Assembly: GCA_963693285.1 (NCBI GenBank)
Contig: OY848917.1
Location: 5,652,118 to 5,716,117 of the forward strand
Source: Xestospongia muta
Taxonomy: Eukaryota; Porifera; Demospongiae; Haplosclerida; Petrosiidae
Length of the DNA: 64,000 nucleotides
Direction: 5' to 3'
A program made the translations under genes and the position numbers. Within the stretch, counting starts at the first letter, position 1. Each line of letters opens with the position of its first letter. Of this stretch, positions 37,386 to 50,794 are shown piece by piece. Under the pieces are notes generated by a model. It saw only the letters and a list, made by a program, of their open reading frames with translations. It ran no database searches and was not told where the DNA came from.

Positions 37386-40300
37386 ATGGCATTTTCTTAT
37401 CAACCTGAACCTCTTGATCGATCAGACAAAAAGAAACGTACAGATTTCGATATGACTTTGCAACCACGTCAGACAATTGCTGCTATCGATTTCGGGACTA
37501 CTTTCGTTTCTCTGGCGTATACAACTAGTGGAGATGACAAGGTCAATACACTCAAACTTCATAGTACCTTTGAGAGAGTACCAAATGCTATATTACTGAA
37601 AAGAGGTCCTGGAAATAAATATGTAGTGGAAGACTTTGGATCAAAAGCTCAGGCATCGTACTGTAAAATACGAAGTAGTGAACAACAAAATTATATTTAT
37701 TTTGAGAGAATTAAAATGCTCTTGGAAAGAGATGAGGTTAGTACTGTCCTCATTATTAGTCCTACAGTAGTTAGCCATACATTACAAAATCAGTAATGTC
37801 TGTGATACCATGCAATTATGGTAATATTAAATGATGTGTGTGAATTCAAATGTCACTGATATTCATTGAAAATTTAATAATTTACAAGATGCCTTGGTTG
37901 CTGGCAGAGAAGTGCTGTACTTTAATGGGAAATAATAAAGTTAGGTTTCAAGATTTAGACTTTAGTATATAACATCTTTAAAGAAATTTTACTAAGATAT
38001 AAACACAACAATATACTTCCCTGTAATATGGAAATCGAGAATGGACATTCCAATTCCTATTAACTTTATCTTCCATGTACCTTTGAGTATTTGAAAATCT
38101 AATTAACATCCCAATTAGAATCGAGCAAGATGTTTACAATTGTGTTAGGTTCCTAATTGTTGTTGTTTATTATAGGTCTATTATGTATGGAAGCTGAGAA
38201 TGGACATTCCAATTTTAGAAACAAGGAATTGGAAATTATCAACTACGTAGTTAATTGGAAATTTCTCCATTGATTCGCAATCATCTTAGTTACTCTGTAG
38301 AAATTGATTGATTGGTTTAACTAATATATGGGTTATAAAGTTTGTATGAATGTAGAAAATTGTTTGTTTTAATAACTATCAGATTGACTAAACATCCTAA
38401 CATAATGTCAATCCTGCAATACATCAATAATGAAAACAATATGAAGTTGACCTTCAGTCTACTTCAACTTGCTACGTACTTAAGAAATCTATCTAACCAT
38501 ATATTAGTTAAATCAATCAATCAATTTTTAAATAATATAATTTTCTAACAGCAAGTATTACTTACATGGAGTGAATGCAAATAAATGTTACTGTTTTGGT
38601 AATTACCTGACCTTTAATAGGGACTTTTATAGTCTGTTATTGTTCAGTTTATATAAGTGTCACTCAATACAAAACAACCTATATGTTTACAATTGTGTTA
38701 GGTTCCTAATTGTTGTTGTATATATAGGTCTGTTATGTATGGAAGCTGAGAATGGACATTCCAATTTTAGAAACAAGGAATTGGAAATCATCAACTAGGT
38801 AGTTAATTGGAAATGTCTCCATATAACCAAATTGATTCACAATCATCTTTTAACTTGAGTTACTCTGTAGAAATTGATTGATTGGTTTAACTAATATATG
38901 GGTTATAAAGTTTGTATGGCTGTAGAAACTTGTTTGTTTTAATAACTATCAGATTGACTAAACATCCTAACATAATGTCAATCCTGCAATACATCAATAA
39001 TGAAAACAATATGAAGTTGACCTTCAGTCTACTTCAACTTGCTACGTACTTAAGAAATCTATCTAACCATATATTAGTTAAATCAATCAATCAATTTTTA
39101 AATAATATAATTTTCTAACAGCAAGTATTACTTACATGGAGTGAATGCAAATAAATGTTACTGTTTTGGTAATTACCTGACCTTTAATAGGGACTTTTAT
39201 AGTCTGTTATTGTTCAGTTTATATAAGTGTCACTCAATACAAAACAACCTATATATTTAAATTCTATATTATTATTGTAGTAACTAAATGCTGACAATGA
39301 TGATGAGCAATCATGCTTTGTTCTTGTACCTATAAAACTGAGTACAACGTAGGTGTGTACATGTACTCTGTTTTGTGGTTACAATATAAATTTGATGTGT
39401 TACTCCTATGATACATACATTTTTAACCAGCAATAAAGGTGACCTACATGCAATAAAACTTTTGTAACCACACTATAAAATGGATTGATAGATCTAACCA
39501 ATACAATGATCATTTGTAATACAAATATAAAAAACAAAATTAGTAAACATCACATTCTGTCATTGCTAAAATATATTGATGACAGTGTGTATGTAGTTAA
39601 CTGTCAAAGCAATGATGATTCTATTTAATATCTTGTTTATTAGAAAACAATAGTTTTGATGGCTGCTTCATGCTAAGCCTGTGTGTGAGGGATGTTGTTG
39701 TGTAATCTGTTCATGTGATACCTTTACTGTTCATTCTGTGCATAATAAGGAATGTCACTATGAACATATATCTCCATATTACACATACTGTATGTCCTTT
39801 ATAGAATTAATTTGTATAAGTGCTTAATTAAGTATACATATTTTGTCAGTTTGTAACAACAATGTTTCTGATAGTCTGTAGATCGTAATACTACAATCAA
39901 GTCATTCAATGGTGGTGACTACTTTCTAGTTGAAGTTATAGCCTTCATATTGAAACATTTGAAAGATCTATTATTGGCCAGACTCTCAGATGGGATCCGT
40001 TCATTTCGATCCACTGACTTTGACTGGGTCATTACTGTACCAGCTATTTGGAAAGCTAGAGCAAAGAGAATGATGAGAGAAGCTGCTTATTTGGTAAGTA
40101 TCTAAAAATAAATGTTACAGTCTCATAAGTCTTAGAGATTTATATGTTATATAATAATGCTTGTTATCTTCCTACTTTAATAGCTATATTCATACCAAAT
40201 TGCAAAAGAGCATTGTTATCATTATAACTCACTTCCATTATGTAGGCTTGTCTAACTTCTAACAAAATAGGAATTACTAGTTTCACTGTTGTTGGACGAG

Positions 40301-41559
40301 GGCTACCAAGACCACCTGAAGACAACCCAGAGAGATTAACCTTAGCTCTTGAACCTGAAGTAGCTGCTATATATGCTCAAAACTACACTAAGAATGTTGT
40401 ATCGGTATCTCCACCTAAACGTTATATGGTGATAGATATTGGAGGTGGTACTGTAGATATCACAGTACAAGATCAGAGAGCTGATAAAGTCAGTGTAGTA
40501 CTTACACCAATTGGAAATGCCTGGGGTGGAACAACAGTTAATAAAGCCTTTTCCAATGTGTTAGGAGAAATTGTTGGTGAAAAAGAGTTTGGAAGCTTTT
40601 TAAGTAGAAAGGGTGTCCACAAAGCTATCTTGAACAAACTCTTGTACTCTGAATTCGAAGAGGAAAAGAAGAAGTTTGGTGACAAGTACAAAGCCGTTGC
40701 AACAGCGTCTAATGAGCTAATTATTGACCTTCCTTCATCTTTTGTTGAATACTATGGTGATAAGATTAGAGCTGGAGTACGTCGAATGGAAGGAGTGGAG
40801 TTTGAAGATGATGCCTTGTACATTAAATATGGTCATGTGGAAAAGAGACTGTTTCAACCAACAATTGATGGCATTGTGGAATGTGCTTTTACTGCTTTTG
40901 AGGAACTAGAAGAAAGAGTTGATACTATATATCTCGTGGGTGGATTTGGTGGATGCCAGTACATTTATAAAAAGTTAGAAGAAGCTATAAGGCAGTATCA
41001 TGGAGTACATTATGACAAAATTGTTTGTCCTGAGCATCCCAATCTTGCTATTGCTACTGGAGCAGTTATGTGGCGTAAAAATCCTGGTGTGATAGAATCT
41101 CGTAAAGCTGATGCCACCTATGGAATAGCTGTGTCTATTCCCTTTATAGATGGTAAACATGAAGAACACTATCGATATTATAATGAAGATCGGCAGCAAT
41201 ATAGATGTAACAATGTGTTTTGTATTTTTCTCCAAAAAGGTGAGCTAGCAAAAGCTGATGAGGTTTTCACAACTGATGTAACTCCTGAATATCAACGAAA
41301 TACTACTATGTCTCTCACAATCTACACAACTCCAAATTTAGGAGTACAATATGTAGAAGATGAAGAAGGAAGAGCAACTGTCCGAAAAATTGGTAAATTA
41401 GAAATTGATATACCCAACCCTGACAATCTTCCAAGGGTGGAACGTATTGTTGATGTTACAATGGATTTTAGTAGTACAGAAATACAAGCTAAAGCCAAGT
41501 ATCGTCTAAATGGGCAAGAAGTTAAAACTGTTTGTGATTTTTTGTCTGCACAAATATAG
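37386..41559 (+). CDS. HSPA12-like Hsp70-family ATPase (gene G), 3 exons
   Basis: Exons are 37386-37736, 39875-40093 and 40246-41559 (351 + 219 + 1314 nt, phase 0), giving 627 aa. Lengths are identical to F. Borders are GAG|GTTAGT, GATAG|TCT, TTG|GTAAGT and GTAG|GCT. All ATP-site motifs of the family are present (AAIDFGTTFVSLAY, DWVITVPAIWKA, LALEPEVAAIY, VIDIGGGTVDITV, LVGGFGGCQYIYKKL). Differences from F cluster after the TYGI block (VSIPFIDGKHEEHYRYYNED). Intron 1 is enlarged by an internal tandem duplication of about 570 bp. No disabling change was seen. Confidence 0.9.
38120..39255. repeat. Tandem duplication of about 570 bp in intron 1 of gene G
   Basis: Two nearly identical units lie head to tail. 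TATGTATGGAAGCTGAGAAT occurs at about 38184 and 38734, and the MITE-derived TTAACTAATATATGGGTTAT occurs near 38317 and 38887. The repeat period in the better-aligned part is 570 bp. Few differences between units indicate a recent event. F, H and I have only one unit. Confidence 0.85.
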
Positions 41560-41687
41560 ATTTTTCACGACAATATTAATTTAAATGTGATGTTTAAATA
41601 GATTGATTTTTTAAAACTAATCGATGGCACTTGGATTGCTTATATGCTTACAAAGTACATTTATCATTAGAAAGCATCAACAACATC

Positions 41688-41743
41688 AGCCTCATACCCA
41701 AGCATTCTAGTAAAGAGTAAAAGATTAGTCTGGGTATGAGGCT
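41688..41743. repeat. Perfect 13-bp inverted repeat (hairpin)
   Basis: AGCCTCATACCCA at 41688-41700 and TGGGTATGAGGCT at 41731-41743 form a 13-bp stem with a 30-nt loop, in the spacer 130 bp after gene G. It may be a small foldback element. No function is assigned. Confidence 0.7.
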
Positions 41744-42156
41744 ACAACAACATATGGTGTTTGATTACTAATTACTATGGAATTGACAGTTCACATTATG
41801 ACTTTTCAAAAAGGGCGTGTATGGAGGCTGTCCTAATATCAGGCACATGATAGTAGTGCTTATATAGGAATGGCCAGATTGTCCATTGAATTGTATTGGC
41901 AAAAACACAATATCTTACCAAAATACTTCAGAATATCTCTCAATACTTGTCAGTCTTCCTCCCTAAGATAATTATCATGTTATCAGTGATTTATAGGCTA
42001 GTAAATACCTATAACTAAGGAATGAATTGCCCTTAACATTTCATAACTCCCTTTGGAAAGTTTTATTTTAATTGTTTACCATTCGGTATTACTTCGGCTC
42101 CTGAATATTTTCAAAAGAGAATGCATGTGCGATATTTAATTGGATTGGAAGGAGTG

Positions 42157-42208
42157 GTGTGTCACATGGACAATTTTTTTTAGCTAAAGAATTGTCCATG
42201 TGACACAC
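42157..42208. repeat. Perfect 19-bp inverted repeat at the RT catalytic motif
   Basis: GTGTGTCACATGGACAATT (42157-42175) and its exact inverse (42190-42208) are separated by 14 nt. The left arm encodes the VCHMDN motif of the gypsy reverse transcriptase. The foldback marks the left edge of an insertion of about 1.4 kb in the element. Confidence 0.85.
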
Positions 42209-42210
42209 TA

Positions 42211-42257
42211 CTCTCCTCTCTCTCTCTGTCTCTCCCCCCTTCTCTCTACCCCCCCCC

Positions 42258-42339
<82 letters not shown>

Positions 42340-42365
42340 ACTCACTCACTCACTCACTCTCTCTC
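42211..42365. repeat. (CT)n microsatellite
   Basis: CT-rich simple repeat ending in CACT units. It directly follows the 19-bp foldback, inside the insertion that splits the gypsy reverse transcriptase. Confidence 0.95.
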
Positions 42366-42663
42366 AGAATGTTTTGTCAAAATATCATCACAAAATAATG
42401 GATTATCATTTAGTCAATCAGGTAGTCTGTCCATCTCTCCAGTCATTCATACATTAACCATCCAGTCATTTATCTATTATTCATTACATTTATTCGTCCA
42501 TTGATCTCTTGTCTAGCTAAGGAACTTCATACTCATCAATTGATATTTGGTAATCTACTGACTGATCTTCTGATTATTTGATTTGAGAGCCTTTGAAAGT
42601 TGTTGTAGTCAAATACACACAAATAGACACGGTTATCTGAAGTAAATGGATACATGGTTGGAT

Positions 42664-42665
<2 letters not shown>

Positions 42666-42709
<44 letters not shown>

Positions 42710-42724
42710 TCTCTCTCTCTCTCT
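42666..42724. repeat. (AT)n then (CT)n microsatellite
   Basis: About 40 bp of perfect AT dinucleotides are followed by a short CT run. Similar (AT)n runs occur near 45201-45238 and 57702-57739. Confidence 0.9.
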
Positions 42725-45199
42725 CTTTCTCTAATGGTTGTATGTATTGTCATGGGGTTAATGTTAAGTAATGGAATACATTGATACTGGTTGGTTAGCG
42801 GTTAATTGATACAGTTATTATATAATTTCATTTGCTCTTGTCAAAATTTGCTGACAACATGTACAGTACTAGTATTATAAAATTGTAAAAGTGGAAAAAT
42901 AAATATGATATTGTCCAAAACAATCATAAAATTAACTGGAGTTAGTTCTATGATTGCTGCATGTGCATGTGCCTGGAAAAAAGTGAAAAACCACTATACA
43001 TTTAGGTAAGGAACACTTTCAATTTTAAAATATATTTATATATGCATACATGTATTATGTATCTTGCATTTTACGATGTGCTTGTTACATTATAACCTTA
43101 AATATTATAACTATTTTCTTACTTGTCGAACTAATTTATAATCTTTTCTTTAATCTTTTATGTAGTTATTAAATCCAGTTTCAGATCCATTTCATTTGCT
43201 TCACCAAAAAATGTTCTCAGTTATTAGCTGATGTTGCTGAGGTTTTGCATTGACCGATTTTGACACCATCTTTACATGGCAATTATTGCTATATAAATAT
43301 TGTAAATATATTGGTAATACTACAACACAAAGAAACAAATGTTTATTTGTTGGAATGTTGGTGGGTTACCAATGAACGTTCATCTATAATCACATTGCTT
43401 TTACATCAAATTTGCTATAGTAAATGAATTACAACAGAACACCAATGCATTCAGAATAGTAAAAAACATCAATATACTATTATACATTGTTTGTTACACA
43501 AAAATGTTGGCAAATTAACTATGGGAAAGTCATTGTAAATAGGGTATATCACATCACATTTACAACAGTTTACAACAGTTGGAAAGCATACACCATACCC
43601 TATAGTGTTTGGTATTGATCAAGAAGAGTATGAGCAGCATTCAAATGCATTTTAGAGAGGATTCATCACTCAGGACTCGTTTCAATCTCCAACGTGTGAG
43701 TTCTTCAGGTTGAGTGCCAAGTTTATTTAGGAAGATCATCAACAAAGTACAGAGTTAAACCAGAACCTGAAAAATTGAAGCAACTCAACGTATGAAGCAC
43801 CCATAAGTGTGAGTGAAGTACGACAGTTTCTAGGAATGGTAACACAATTGATCAAGTTCTTTTCCCAACTATCAGAGAAAGCATTGAGAGACTTGTTGAA
43901 TACAACTATCTTGGGTCTTGGCACAGTCACAAGATGATGTATTTTGGGGGAATATATAGAACATCTTATCAGCCCTAATTGTGTTCTAGCCCTGTATGAC
44001 TGTACATGTGACACCATTGTATCCACTGACACTTGATCTTATTGAGTAAGAGCAGCATTGAAAGAGAGAATTTCTAACGTACGAAAATCAATTGCCTATA
44101 ATTCCACCACACAGTTTGTTCAGCTCTTTAATTCTCTTGATTGACAGTGTGGAACTTTTCTATGATGCCATTCCTCACAAAGTTTGGGATTAAAACATGA
44201 CTCCATACATTATTAGTCCCTCATGAATAGTAATCTCTCCAGCAATAGGACTTCACAGTACTGTAATTTTTAATTCTATCTGGCCAGACATCTTTAAAAC
44301 ATAAGAACATAATTTCTTAAAAACTGCATGGATCCTGATCTTGAGCACCTAATTTCTGCCAGTTTACAGTTAGATGCTGAGCAATATGTTACTACTTGAA
44401 ATACAAAGGCATCCACCCCCTGGGTGAGAATATCTCCTTGGTTAGGTATACTAACAGGTGATTTAGAAAGAGCACTAGCAATAATAGGATTTTCACCTGG
44501 TATGTGAAAAACTGAGAAGTTGAAGTGCATACATCATATTCTGAACCATTGTATTTGAAGTAGTAAATCATCAAGATCTTCACTTGTAGAAGTGTCATGA
44601 GTGGTTTGTGGTTAGTTTTAATACTAAATTGCTTACTGATAATGTGGTCTCAGAATCTCTCACATGTTCAAGTTGTAGCTAATGCCTTTTTTTCAATTTG
44701 GGCATATATTATTCAGTTGGCATCATAAATCAGGTCAGGCATAGAAAGAGGCATCAAAAAAAGTGGAAAAATATCTAGTTTGCTCCAAGTATCAATTTCA
44801 ACCACCTTAACCACTTATTCTCACCATAATTCCTGATTACCAATGGTAAAACGTTGCTACAGAGTTATTTCAGTGGAGAAGTAACTCTTATTTCCTAGTA
44901 ATTGATTACTATTCAAGGTATATAGAGATTGCAAAGTTAACTACCACAACTTCTAATGACATTGTTCGTCATATGAAATCAGTCTTTCCATGTTATGGCA
45001 TCTCTGAGGAAGTAATATCTTAAAAGGGACATCAGTATTTAGTAGAGCCATTTAGTAAGTTTCCTAAAGAATAGTCCCAAGTAGCCTTAGATTAATGGTA
45101 AAGCAGAGAGACCTGTTAAAATTGTTAAACGCTTATTAGAGAAAGATACAGGCCCCTATTTAGCACTTTTTTTCTTACCATTCAACCAGACTGTGCACA

Positions 45200-45236
<37 letters not shown>

Positions 45237-45340
45237 AGTAATATACAAAATCCTCCTACCCCCACCAATCTGAATAAAATTTACAAATTTTTAATCAAAA
45301 ATTACAAAAACATTAATTTACAAAATTAACATAATCCTTA

Positions 45341-46980
45341 TAATCTTCGAAGAAGTTAAGTCATCTGTTCAGAACTTAGTATCTGTGAACTGGGATATCA
45401 ACCATATATTTAGTTAAACTTAATTCAGATAGAACTAAACTTCTACCAGGCCAAATGGAGGTTCATACATACATGTGTACATAATCTATTTTTTTAACAC
45501 TATAGGAATTTTTCATTTTCATTTAATCAAATGTAGATCAGAGGAGAAGGCAGTATATGTTGTTGGTGTGATATTGTACAGTGATGAACTAGCTGGAAAT
45601 GTAAGTAAGATGTGGCATAAGCTTAATTCTAGTGTGCTGTGTTAGCTGGGTTACCTAAACACGAGAATGCCAAGCTGGAAACATTCATTTGCTATCAAGC
45701 TCTGATCATGTTACTGCTCTGGATAAGACCATGGCTGTTACAGATGAACTATTTCAGTTGGAAACATGGTATTGAAGTGTATGATGGCTTCCATGAGATG
45801 GACATAATTGTTATGTTATCTGTCATTTGTGTAATTCATAATTTTCCATGAGCCTCAGAAATATGTAGCCATTTGGAAAGCACAGCAAAAGAGTTTTATT
45901 GAATGTGCTTTGTGAATGTGAACCCTATCCATAACTTGATGTTCATGTATTTCTTTAGGTTGATAAAGAAAATCCTGTTGGTCTAGAAACATTAAGGACT
46001 TCTGACCAATCTCCAATGTTTCTGAATGATATCAGATTTAAAAGTAAGGAAGTCAAGAAAGTGAAGAAACTGAAAAAAGAACAGGATATGAATTAAAAGA
46101 ATAACCTTATTCATGATTAAAGATGCTAGTTGATCTATATAGATAAGCAGAATCTTTTATCAATCATGTTGTTTGATTAATAACACTCTATGTAGGAGTA
46201 CTCCAGTAGAAGTATTACATAGCATTTTATTTGGACTCTCTTTTGAAAAAATGTCTTGTGAGGTAAAAAAGAGTGAGATACTGGTTCATATTTCTGCCTT
46301 CAACTATTCACGGTTTGATGATAAACTAGCAGCCAATGTCTGTTATCATTACCATCATTTGTTGGTTGTGACTACAAGAAATGTGCACAAATGGCACTTT
46401 TCATCATAGGTCCATTTTTAAGCACTGCTGACTAAGAAATCTTGTTTTATTTGTCTCAGGTAATGGTAATTATTAAGAGGATTAGTCATATAAATGTAAA
46501 TTGTACTGGTTGTTGTAGGTATTTAGATTATCTTATGTGGAAAAATTTAGTCCCCAAATATACTTGGAATGGAAGGTATCACATTTTGATTTCTCCAAAC
46601 TACCAGCTCTACAAAAGGATACTTAATTTGTTTAGCTATAAACAATGTGTCAGTGAAGATGTTGCCACTAAAACTGCTACCTCTGAGCAACTTAAATATA
46701 TTTGTTCTAGAGCCTAACTATCAAATGAAGACAAATGGTTAGTTACTTTCACTACTAGTAATGTTGTTATATGATCACTATTTTGTAGAGCTGGAAATGG
46801 TATAGTTAAGAACTATACTCTGATAAATCCATTTATCAGTCATGGACACTAAGAAAGGTAAATTAATATTTCTTGACTTATATTTCAGTTTTCAAATTTT
46901 TCAAATCAAATTTTTGTGTGAAAAAGTTAAAGAAGATGAAGTAGGGAAAATCTTGACAAACAGTAAAGTTTGATAATGGA
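45341..46980 (+). repeat. Ghost-gene segment, copy 3
   Basis: Begins with the tail of the DEVKSSV block (about 45345-45380). It continues with a block reading LPKHENAKLETFICYQALIM (45651 on), VDKENPVGLETLRTSDQ after TTTAG (45959), and STPVEVLHSILFGLSFEKM (about 46198). It is more diverged than copies 1 and 2 and carries stops. An additional open stretch at 46442-46717 (YLDYLMWKNLVPKYTW) has no counterpart that I can place in the other copies. Confidence 0.5.
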
Positions 46981-47250
46981 TTGATTAATAAAGTTATTAT
47001 AGATTACATTTACAGAATTTCTTACTTGTCTCAAATCTACATTTACATCATGGGTAGTTGTATTTACCTGTCTCCAGTATCACATGTATATTTATTGTCC
47101 ACTCATGTTCAGATCATATATTTTAACAACTAAAAGAAAGTCAAGACAGATAGATGATGAAGAAATCTAAACAGATGATATTGACTTTGAACATGAGTAA
47201 TTCTTTCTACACCCTTAAATGTTAAGGGGAGTTAAGGGGAGTTAACCGAT

Positions 47251-47258
47251 TGACTTTA
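47251..47258 (+). promoter_or_regulatory. Decayed CRE position upstream of gene H (TGACTTTA)
   Basis: At exactly 102 nt before the ATG of H, where F, G and I have TGACGTCA, H has TGACTTTA. The palindrome and its CpG are lost. The block just before it is also rearranged (three tandem GTTAAGGGGA-like units). Confidence 0.55.
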
Positions 47259-47352
47259 TTGTATCCCCATTCCTGTTCCAAGATAGAATTCAGTATTGGA
47301 TCAAGGATACTATTTTTGGTGTGATAGTCTGAAGTGGTCGTTAACCTTTAAG

Positions 47353-50300
47353 ATGGCATTTTTTTATCAACCTGAACCTCTTCACAGATCAGACAAAAAG
47401 AAACGTACAGAATTCGATATGACTTTGCAACCACGTCAGATGATTGCTGCTATCGATTTCGGGACTACTTTCGTCTCTCTTGCGTATATAACTAGTGGAG
47501 ATGACAAAGTCAATACACTCAAACTTGATAGTACCTTTGAGAGAGTGCCAAATGCTATATTACTGAAAAGAGTTCCTGGAAATAAATGTGTAGTGGAAGA
47601 CTTTGGATTTAAAGCTCAGGCATCATATTGTAAAATTCGAACTAGTGAACAACAAAATTATATTTACTTTGGGAAAATTAAAATGCTCTTGGAAAGAGAT
47701 GAGGTTAGTACTGTCTCATTGTTAGCCTTACAGTATTTAGCCATACATCACAAAATCTGTCTGTGATACCGTTGTGGTAATGTTAAATGACCTGTGTGAA
47801 TGTTACTGATATTTGTTGAAAATTTAATGATTTACAATATGACTTGATTGCTGGCAGAGATGGGAGAGTGATAAAGTTAGGGTCCAAGGTTGAATTTATT
47901 ATCACAGGAAAAATTTTCACTTTACAACGTTTAATATCTTTAAAGGATTTAAACACTACAATCTATTAGTTTCACTGCAAAATTACATGCTATTTATGTA
48001 TTATCAATCAATCCAGCTATCATTCATTGTTACAATTTTTATCTTTTATACTTGATACAATTCCTATAAGACTAGTAAAGGATTGCAATCATCTTTTAAG
48101 TCAAGATACTCTGTAGAATTTGATTGATTAGTTTAACCAATATATGGGTTGTGTGTATGTAGCAAATTATTTCATGATAACAAATTATCAGATTAACTAT
48201 AAGCATTCCTAGTGTAATATCAATCCTATAGTTCATCAATAATAAAAAAGGTATGTGATTGACTTTCAGTTCGCTTCAACTTGCTACATACATGAGAAAT
48301 CTATATAACCATATATTAGTATAATAAACCAATCAAGTTTTAAAATAAAAAATAATTTCCTTTAATATCAAGTATTACATACATAGAGTGTGTGCATATT
48401 GTTACTGTTTTGATAATACATGACCTTTTATGGGGACTTTTACAGTCTGTTATTTTTATACCTTAGTTTATGTAAGTGTCATTCAAATCAACCTATATGT
48501 ATATAAATTATGTATTATTGTTTTAATAACTAAATACTGACAATGATACATGATGAGTAATTGCATCTTATTCTTATACCTACAAAAGTCAATGTACGTG
48601 TGTACACATACTCTGTTTTGTGGTTACAATATAACTCAAATGTGCTATTTCTATCATACATTCTAAACCAGCAATAAAACATTTTAGACAATTAGTTTTA
48701 TTAATACAAAGCTGACCTTCATGCAACAAATCTTGTGTAACAATCACTGTAAAAATGGATTGGTTGATCTAACCAACCATGGTCATTTAAGCAAATAGTA
48801 ATGAACAAGATTAGTAATTAAATATCACATTCTGTCATTACTAAAAATATATTGATGACAGTGTGTATGTAGTTAACTGTCAAAGCAATGATGATTCTGT
48901 TTAACATCTTGTTAGTTAGAAAAAAGGATGTTGTTATGTAATCTGTGTGTATAGTAGCTTTGCTGTCATTGTGTGTATCATAAACTATGAACATAGCTCC
49001 ATATTACAGTATGTCCTTTGTTATAATATTTTTATTAAGTGCTTACTTAAGTATACATATATTGTCAGTTTATAACTACAGTGTTTCTGATAGTCTGTAG
49101 ATCGTAATACTACAATCAAGTCATTCAATGGTGGTGACTACTTTCTAGTTGAAGTGATAGCCTTCATATTGAAACATTTGAAAGATCTATTGTTGACCAA
49201 GCTCACGGATACGATCTATTCACTTCGATCCACTGACTTTGACTGGGTCATTACTGTACCCGCTATTTGGAAAGCTAGAGCAAAGAGAATGATGAGAGAA
49301 GCTGCTTATTTGGTAAGTGTCTATAAAATAAATGTTTATACTTTCCAAATGTTTATTGTTTCCAAAGACTTGGAGAGTTATGTGTAAATAATGCTTATTG
49401 TCTTTTCTACTTTAATAGCTATATTTATACCAAATAGTTAAGAAGTGTCGTTATTATTATTACTCACTTCCATTATGTAGGCTTGTCTAACTTCTAACAA
49501 AACAGGAATCACTAGTTTCATTGCTGTTGGACGAGGGCTACCAAGACCACCTGAAGACAACCCAGAGAGATTAGCCCTAGCTCTTGAACCTGAAGTAGCT
49601 GCTATATATGCTCAAAACTACACTAAGAATGTTGTGTCGGTATCTCCACCTAAACGTTATATGGTGATAGATATTGGAGGTGGTACTGTAGATATCACAG
49701 TACAAGATCAGAGAGCTGATAAAGTCAGTGTAGTACTTACACCAATTGGAAATGCCTGGGGTGGAACAACAGTTAATAAAGCCTTTTCCAATGTATTAGG
49801 AGAAATTGTTGGTGAAAAAGAGTTTGGAAGCTTTTTAAGTAGAAAGGGTGTCCACAAAGCCATCTTGAACAAACTATTGTACTCTGAATTTGAAGAGGAA
49901 AAGAAGAAGTTTGGTGACAAGTACAAAGCTTTTGCAACAGCTTCTGATGAGCTGATCATTGACCTTCCATCTTCTTTTGTTGATTACTATGGTGATAAGA
50001 TTAGAGCTGGAGTACGTCGAATGGAAGGAGTGGAGTTTGAAGATGATGCCTTGTACATTAAATATGGTTATGTGGAACAGAGACTGTTTCAACCAACAAT
50101 TGATGGCATTGTCAAATGTACTTTTGCTGCTTTTAAGGAACTAGACAAAAAAGTCGACACTATATATCTTGTGGGTGGATTTGGTGGATGCCAGTACATT
50201 TATAAAAAGTTAGAAGAAGCTATAAGGCAGTATCATGGAGTACATTATGACAAAATTGTTTGTCCTGAGCATCCCAATCTTGCTATTGCTACTGGAGCGG

Positions 50301-50794
50301 TTATGTGGCGTAAAAATCCTAGTGTGATAGAATCTCGTAAAGCTGATGCCACCTATGGAATATGTATATGTATTCCCTTTATAAATGGTGAACATAATGA
50401 ACACTATTGATTTTATCATAAAGAACAGCAGCGATATAGATGTGATGACGTATTTTGCGTATTTCTTGAAAAGGGCGAGCTAGCAAAAACTGATGAGGTT
50501 TACACGACTTCTCTAGTTCCTTCCTATCAAGGCGATACTACTATGTCTCTCACAATCTACACAACTCCAAATTTAGGAGTACAGTATGTAAAAGATGAAC
50601 AAGGAAAAGCAACTGTTCGAAAAATAGGTGAATTAGAAATCGATATACCCAACCCTGACAATCTTCCAAGGGTGGAACGTATTGTTGATGTTATAATGGA
50701 TTTTAGTAGTACAGAAATACAAGCTAAAGCCAAATATCGTGTCAATGAGCAAGAAGTTAAAACTGTTTGTGATTTTTTGTCTGCACAAATATAG
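47353..50794 (+). pseudogene. HSPA12-like gene H with one nonsense codon
   Basis: Exons are 47353-47703, 49094-49312 and 49481-50794 (351 + 219 + 1314 nt), the same lengths and splice sites as F and G. A TGA at 50408-50410 replaces the CGA (Arg) found at this point in F, G and I, and would end the protein at residue 499 of 627, after the adenosine motif. Beyond it the frame stays open to the normal end VCDFLSAQI, so decay is recent. All ATP-site motifs precede the stop. Other changes include FGKIKML in exon 1 for FERIKML. A truncated but ATP-binding protein is possible, but a young pseudogene is more likely. Confidence 0.75.
47903..47932 (+). repeat. Solo copy of the CACAGG... TIR in intron 1 of gene H
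   Basis: CACAGGAAAAATTTTCAC then TTTACAACGTTT matches the left end of the 11022-16321 region with one mismatch. The corresponding introns of G and I run from ..GACTTTAGTATA to ATCTTTAAAG without it, so it is an insertion of about 30 bp. Confidence 0.65.

Larger units (their letters stand above)
42030..45340 (+). mobile_element. Degraded, rearranged Ty3/gypsy-type retrotransposon, copy 1
   Basis: Plus-strand reverse-transcriptase text FITPFGKFYFNCLPFGITSA leads into VCHMDN at about 42040-42176. The same frame of homology resumes near 43605 (VFGIDQEEYEQH, CEFF, VSEVRQFLGMVTQLIKFF, LALYDCTCDT) to about 44085. RNase H-end text (FHIPGENPIIASALSKSP) lies on the minus strand at about 44090-44535, so that part is inverted. 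Integrase-like text on the plus strand (44720-45190) is closely similar to 59957-60440 of copy 2, followed by a shared 3' flank. Many stops are present, and the catalytic MDD is MDN. It lies between G and H and explains their wider spacing. Confidence 0.85.

Noticed and set aside
38342..39118. Two identical-looking 68-codon frames
   Set aside because: They lie in intron 1 of gene G and are duplicated because of the 570-bp tandem duplication; they overlap the old MITE.
42089..42457. Two more Ser-Leu / Arg-Glu open frames
   Set aside because: Same cause: the (CT)n tract at 42211-42365.
43320..43600. Further member of the CACAGGG TIR family
   Set aside because: Shares only TTTACA/ACAACA-type words with 16100-16321; no terminus or paired end could be found.
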